Of a stretch of 48,311 bases of DNA, positions 41,761 to 48,311 are shown one piece after another. The notes beneath the pieces were generated by a model. The model was not told where the DNA came from, did no database searches, and was given only the letters and a program-made list of their open reading frames with translations. The DNA lies in NCBI GenBank assembly GCA_016185425.1, contig JACPNQ010000005.1, positions 1-48,311 of the forward strand, given 5' to 3'. The position numbers were made by a program, and so were the translations under genes. Source of the DNA: Acidobacteriota bacterium (GTDB taxonomy: Bacteria; Acidobacteriota; Terriglobia; Bryobacterales; Bryobacteraceae). Numbering within the stretch: position 1 is the first letter of the stretch; each line of letters opens with the position of its first letter.

Positions 41761-43436
41761 CGCCCCTCCGTCTCCCGCGCTTCAATCAACCGCACCTTCA
41801 CCGTCGCCGACTCGCCCTCGCCCACCTTCACCGCCGCAGTCCGCGCCTTAAACTGCTCCCACAACCCTGGATCATTGAGCGCATCCGACTCCACATCCTC
41901 AAATGCAGCGATGCGGTAACTGCCCGGCCGCAGGGAATCCAGGGTAAACACAGGCGAATCCGACGGTACTCGCACTTTCTTCGTGCTCCATGCTTCAATC
42001 GTCAAGGGTTCCCCATCCGGCACCGCCCACACCGCTACGCGCGGCGCATCGGGCGACGTGCCCTCCACCGTCCCGGTAATCGTCGCCGGCTTATTGCTCA
42101 ACACAATCTCCAGCGGCCCCGTCACAACGGAGAAGTCCACGTCCAACCCCGGCAGCGGCTGCCCCGCCGCATACACCGCCTTCACGATCACACCCGCTGA
42201 AGCCTTCACGGAAATCGTCTGCCGCTCGCGCGACACCGCCGGGAACGAGAACCCGCCATTGTCATCGGTCTTCGCCGTTGCGGGCGGCCCGAATTCCCGC
42301 ACCGTGCCCGACGGCTGCAGTGTAATGTCCACCTTCCCGAACGCAAACGGAGGCTCCCCATCCGCTCGCACGCGCCCATCGACTTTCGGCGGAGTCGCGG
42401 CCGTTACCGACACGCCCAACATATCCTGCTGCCCCACGACAATCGTCTGCCGCCCCATGGTCTTCGGCCCGCCCCGGTCCATCGAGGTCACCGTCAAAGC
42501 ATATTCGCCCGGCCGCACATTCTGAAACTCAAACGACCCATCCTGGCGCACCGGCGAGTCATTGCCCGCCATGAACCCGCCGCGAAAACCCGCCATATCG
42601 CCCGTCACCCGCAGCGAAATCCGCGCGCCCCGGTTGCCAGCCGGCAAGTCTCCCGCAACCCGTCCAGCCACGCGCACCACCGTTGACCGCTGCAACCGGA
42701 TCTCCGCCCCGGTCCGTTCTTCGCCCGCATTCACGCGGACTGGTGTCGCCGAAGCGGCATCGGTGGTGCCGGGGAAATAAGTCGGCGCCTCCGCCATAGC
42801 GGTTTTGCCAGGCACCCGATCTACTAGTATTTGCGCGCGATCCTGCATCCGGCTGGCCACAATCCGGTAGTTACCCGGCGGCAGCTTTGTCAGGCGGAAT
42901 TCACCCAAATCGTTTGTATTCGCCGAGGCACTAGCCCCGCGCCCGCCCGTCTTCCGTAGCGGGACGGCCTGCACCATTGCCCGCTCCACCGGCTCGCCCG
43001 CTTCGTCGATCACGCGTCCCGCAATCACGCCCTGCCGCGGCAGCGAGATATCAATCCCGCTCTTCGCCGCTCCATCGGCAACCTCCACCGGGTCGCCATA
43101 ACCGCCGCTAGTCCGCCCGCGGTAACTGCCGCGCAAATAGCCGGTCTTCTCCGCCGTGATCCAATACTTTCCCTTCGGCAGATCTTTCACGACATAGGAT
43201 CCATCGTCCCCGGACATCGCCTTCGCCGTCCGCGCCTGCCGTGTCTCGCCCTCCACCGTCACCACGGCGCGCTTGACCGGTGTGCCGGACGCCGGGTCTA
43301 AGATCTTTCCCGCAATCGACGCGGTTCCGGTCACCGGCGCCGCGGCCTGGGCTTGGGCGCCCGCGCGTCCTCCCTGCTGTTGCTGCTGCTGCGCGAACAA
43401 GCTCGCGGCAAATACGAAACAAAGGCTATTTTTCAT
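41757..43436 (-). CDS. Exported protein with repeated carboxypeptidase-regulatory-like domains (1)
   Basis: About 559 residues from ATG 43436 (MKNSLCFVFAASLFAQQ, signal peptide, then a Gln/Gly-rich linker). It contains several beta-sandwich units of the carboxypeptidase regulatory-like type: ASIAGKILDPASGTPVKRAV...GSYVVKDLPKGKYWITAEK, QGVIAGRVIDEAGEPVERAM...GEFRLTKLPPGNYRIVAS, and PKVDGRVRADG. There is no TonB plug or barrel. Such proteins are common on Acidobacteria surfaces; function unknown. It overlaps the next gene (43426) by 11 bp, so the two are coupled. Confidence 0.78.
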   Translation of the reverse strand: MKNSLCFVFAASLFAQQQQQQGGRAGAQAQAAAPVTGTASIAGKILDPASGTPVKRAVVTVEGETRQARTAKAMSGDDGSYVVKDLPKGKYWITAEKTGYLRGSYRGRTSGGYGDPVEVADGAAKSGIDISLPRQGVIAGRVIDEAGEPVERAMVQAVPLRKTGGRGASASANTNDLGEFRLTKLPPGNYRIVASRMQDRAQILVDRVPGKTAMAEAPTYFPGTTDAASATPVRVNAGEERTGAEIRLQRSTVVRVAGRVAGDLPAGNRGARISLRVTGDMAGFRGGFMAGNDSPVRQDGSFEFQNVRPGEYALTVTSMDRGGPKTMGRQTIVVGQQDMLGVSVTAATPPKVDGRVRADGEPPFAFGKVDITLQPSGTVREFGPPATAKTDDNGGFSFPAVSRERQTISVKASAGVIVKAVYAAGQPLPGLDVDFSVVTGPLEIVLSNKPATITGTVEGTSPDAPRVAVWAVPDGEPLTIEAWSTKKVRVPSDSPVFTLDSLRPGSYRIAAFEDVESDALNDPGLWEQFKARTAAVKVGEGESATVKVRLIEARETEGR

Positions 43437-45078
43437 CCAGATCGCTCTCAAGCATTAGACGTGGTTTCCCACGAACCGTTCCGCTCTCCTCCACCTTCAC
43501 CGCCACCGCTTTCGACTTCAGCTTTTCCCAACTCGCCGGGTCGCTCAATGCCTCTATGAGCCAAAACGGGCCAGCCGCAAGCCAGTAATTTCCCGGTGGT
43601 ACGTCTTCGATTTTAAAGGTGTTGTCCCGCCGGTCGATCGGTCCCGTCTTGTAAAGATTTGTCAAAGGCGGCAAGTTGCTGCCGGGATCGGGCATCAGTA
43701 GCGGGATGCCTGGGGGCGAATCGTCGCCGGCGCCTTCCACGTTCCCCTCCACTGTACCGGCCTTGTTGCTGTACACCAGCTCGATCTGGGCGTCGCCGAT
43801 CGCTGCCATGTCCAGTTCCAAACCCGGCTGCCGCTGGCCGCCGATGGCGATCGACTTCAGATACCATCCCTTCGGCGCGTTACTCCGCACCATCAACTTC
43901 ATCCTCTGCACGTTCTCAATCGCAAACGTCCCGTCCGCCTTCACGGCCGCGCCTGCGCCTCCGGGTATCATAGGTTCGCTCGACTGCAAATTGACGAACA
44001 TCTGCTGTGCCGGAAGCTTTGCATCTCCCTCACTGATGGCTTTTCCCGTCAGCCGGACGGCCGGAAGGACCTGCAGCATGACATCCTCCAGGTCCTGCTG
44101 CCCCACTCGCACGCGCATGTTCCCCATCGCGTTGGGCTCGCCGGTCTTATTGGAATGCCCCGATAGCAGATACTCGCCCGGCGGAATGTTCCGCAGCACG
44201 AACTTCCGGTCCGGTCCGGTGACCGCGTTGAAATTTAGCACGCTTCCGTACGGGCGCACCACCCCACGCATCGGTCCGGTCAGCGATTGCAGCGTCACGA
44301 ACACCGGCGCGTCGACATGTCCGCCGGTCACTGTTCCGGTAACCCGCACGGCCACTGCCCTCTGCATGCGAATCTCAACGCCGGTACGCTCATCGCCGCT
44401 CGCCAACGCGATCACAGCGGCCGTTGCTTCCGTCGTCGCGGAAGGAAAGTAGGTGGGCACCTCGGTTAATGGCGGCTGCCCCACTACCTGCGCGTTGTTC
44501 TGCGTCGCATTGCGCGACACCCTGTTGGCCTGGATGCGGTAACTGCCTGGCGCCAGGCGAGCCAGCCGGAACTCGCCGCGGTCATCGGTCCCTGTTTGCA
44601 ACGGCGGCCGCATCTGCTCTCCGCGACCCTGCCGCAATGGGATTGCCTGGACGGACACGTATTCCAACGGTTCCCCATCGGCATCCGTCACCCGCCCGGT
44701 GATCACGGCGTGGCGTGCCATCGTCAGCTCAGGCGCCGCAATCTCGTTGCCCGGCTTTACCTCCGCGCGGATCTGCTTCGCGGGAGCCGCGTTCAGATAA
44801 CCGATCTTCTCTGCGCGCAGGTTGTACCGCCCCGCCGGCAGGCCCGGCAGGCGGTAGTTGCCCGAATCATCGGTATCGGCCGAATAGGTTGCGGGGGGCG
44901 TGAACTGCGTGGATCGGATCTGGGTGGGACCTTCCAATACGGCGTATACGCTCGCCTTCCGTATTCCCTGTTTAGTGGTGGCATCTAGTACTTTTCCTGT
45001 TAAGGTTCCGGTTGCCGGAGCTTCCTGCGCTGCGATCGTCCCGAAACCAATGGCGACGAATAGGAGAAAACGTTCCAT
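43426..45078 (-). CDS. Exported protein with repeated carboxypeptidase-regulatory-like domains (2)
   Basis: A 550-residue paralog of the gene downstream. The start at 45078 (MERFLLFVAIGFGTIAAQEA) begins with a signal peptide; upstream codons are antisense to gyrA and not protein-like. Domains: GTLTGKVLDATTKQGIRKAS...NYRLPGLPAGRYNLRAEK, HAVITGRVTDADGEPLEYVS...GEFRLARLAPGSYRIQAN, and VRLTGKAISEG. The order and final part (LWEQF/ASWEKL...VKV) parallel the neighbour, indicating tandem duplication. Divergent from gyrA across 45 bp. Confidence 0.78.
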   Translation of the reverse strand: MERFLLFVAIGFGTIAAQEAPATGTLTGKVLDATTKQGIRKASVYAVLEGPTQIRSTQFTPPATYSADTDDSGNYRLPGLPAGRYNLRAEKIGYLNAAPAKQIRAEVKPGNEIAAPELTMARHAVITGRVTDADGEPLEYVSVQAIPLRQGRGEQMRPPLQTGTDDRGEFRLARLAPGSYRIQANRVSRNATQNNAQVVGQPPLTEVPTYFPSATTEATAAVIALASGDERTGVEIRMQRAVAVRVTGTVTGGHVDAPVFVTLQSLTGPMRGVVRPYGSVLNFNAVTGPDRKFVLRNIPPGEYLLSGHSNKTGEPNAMGNMRVRVGQQDLEDVMLQVLPAVRLTGKAISEGDAKLPAQQMFVNLQSSEPMIPGGAGAAVKADGTFAIENVQRMKLMVRSNAPKGWYLKSIAIGGQRQPGLELDMAAIGDAQIELVYSNKAGTVEGNVEGAGDDSPPGIPLLMPDPGSNLPPLTNLYKTGPIDRRDNTFKIEDVPPGNYWLAAGPFWLIEALSDPASWEKLKSKAVAVKVEESGTVRGKPRLMLESDLDEK

Positions 45079-45123
45079 TCCCTTGCTAGAATAGTAGGTT
45101 CCGATCCCCGCTAGGAGTAACAA

Positions 45124-47661
<2,538 letters not shown>

Positions 47662-47731
47662 GGGGACAGTAACCACAATTCCCTATTTCTTCGGTGAGAG
47701 GATTCCGCTTCGGCGCGCACTATCTGTATAG

Positions 47732-48187
47732 ATGCCCCGAATCGCCCGAATCGTCGTCCCCGGAATCCCTCACCACATCACGCAGCGCGGTAACAACCGT
47801 CGCCAGGTCTTCTTCACCGACCGCGACTACTCCCTCTACTTCCGCCTCCTCCGCGAATACGCACAGCGCTTCGAGCTCTCCATCTGGGGCTACTGCCTGA
47901 TGCCCAACCACATCCACCTCATCGCCGTTCCGCACCTGCCCGACTCCCTCTCCCGCACCCTCGGCCGGACCCACGCCGACTTCGCCCGCATTGCAAACAT
48001 CCAAAACGACACTACAGGCCACTTCTGGCAAGCCCGCTACTACTCCTGCCCGATGGACGACAGCCACACCTGGTCCGCCCTCGCCTACGTCGAACGCAAC
48101 CCCATCCGCGCGGGCCTGACCACCACAGCCGCCTCCTATATCTGGTCGAGCGCCAAGGCCCACCTAGGTGCAATACTGTTCACTTAA
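47732..48187 (+). CDS. REP-associated tyrosine transposase (RAYT), C-terminally truncated
   Basis: A 151-residue protein. It has the Y1/RAYT signatures GIPHHITQRGNNRRQVFF, the HUH-type GYCLMPNHIHLIAV (His-x-His), GHFWQARYYSCPMDD with the catalytic Tyr region, and AYVERNPIRAGL. It cleaves and joins single-stranded DNA, mobilising REP hairpins. Family members usually run 200 or more residues. Here the similarity ends at AKAHLG, and the last five residues (AILFT) and stop derive from another sequence, the end of an IS that enters from the right. Confidence 0.8.
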   Translation: MPRIARIVVPGIPHHITQRGNNRRQVFFTDRDYSLYFRLLREYAQRFELSIWGYCLMPNHIHLIAVPHLPDSLSRTLGRTHADFARIANIQNDTTGHFWQARYYSCPMDDSHTWSALAYVERNPIRAGLTTTAASYIWSSAKAHLGAILFT

Positions 48188-48311
48188 CGATCCTTATCCG
48201 CTTCGAGATTTCGAGGCGGCGCGTCGGCTGGCGCTTGCGTGGCCGCAGGTTGTAGTTGCTCATCTTCCGCTTCACGCCTCGGAAGTTGATCCGGTTTCTG
48301 CTGGAGACGAC
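48180..48311 (-). CDS. C-terminal end of an IS transposase entering from the right edge (partial)
   Basis: Minus strand encodes 43 residues including FRGVKRKMSNYNLRPRKR and ending ISKRIRIVK before TGA at 48180. The basic ending is typical of IS4-type (DDE) transposase C-termini, but the family is not certain. The stop lies 8 bp inside the RAYT gene's false end. The IS boundary is probably in the bases GTGCAATACTGTTCACTT just left, at the last RAYT codons. Confidence 0.45.
   Translation of the reverse strand, partial: VVSSRNRINFRGVKRKMSNYNLRPRKRQPTRRLEISKRIRIVK

Overview
The window looks like a chromosomal segment of an Acidobacteriota member of the Solibacter/Bryobacter type. This is an inference from gene style: high GC, many secreted proteins, a PQQ dehydrogenase operon, carboxypeptidase-regulatory-like surface proteins, vapBC and relE-type toxin-antitoxin debris, and IS66 remnants. 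No rRNA, tRNA or CRISPR array was seen.

Layout. 1-8000 is an accessory stretch: an IS66-family right end, an unrecognised exported protein (537-2582, -), a SWIM/SNF2 helicase, an IS200-like remnant, a vapBC pair with a frameshifted toxin, a second decayed toxin-antitoxin scrap, and a Fic protein with an AbiEi-like N-terminus. 8113-11013 (-) is an operon of diheme cytochrome c, a thioredoxin-fold membrane protein without its CxxC, and a PQQ dehydrogenase. 11046-16617 holds M48 and M14 metallopeptidases, a TIM-barrel isomerase-like protein, a methyltransferase and a small hypothetical. 16906-23714 is an RHS locus: a small exported protein, an 1871-residue RHS/YD-repeat protein whose C-terminal tip carries HELLH with a third His at +10, and an overlapping exported protein that may be its immunity partner. 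23715-25496 is a junkyard of IS66 ends, palindromes, an XRE/antitoxin/RelE operon with a frameshifted toxin, and scraps of a primase and a second RelE.

25497-36623 is mostly core-like: CocE-type hydrolase, sulfotransferase, AraC regulator, DinB protein, DnaC-like loader, biotin carrier and biotin carboxylase, Fur regulator coupled to an FHA-GAF-SpoIIE phosphatase, a peptidase-MA-like protein and a YbaK deacylase.

36646-40708 is the most coherent regulatory system. Three paralogous small exported proteins lie beside a divergent FHA-GAF-AAA+-Fis sigma54 activator. Two of the three genes have a GG-N10-GC sigma54 promoter, and each promoter has a pair of 16-bp dyads upstream. The dyad-to-promoter distance (75 bp) and promoter-to-start distance (28 bp) are the same in both copies. 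The simplest reading is a local regulon in which Ser/Thr phosphorylation, sensed by the FHA domain, switches on the exported proteins. The activator is followed by a TPR gene whose 3' end is duplicated, in decayed form, 1 kb downstream around a separate secreted-protein gene.

The right end has two overlapping carboxypeptidase-regulatory-like proteins (-), gyrA (+, TTG start), and a REP-associated tyrosine transposase whose C-terminus appears to have been cut off by another IS, whose transposase end enters from the right edge.
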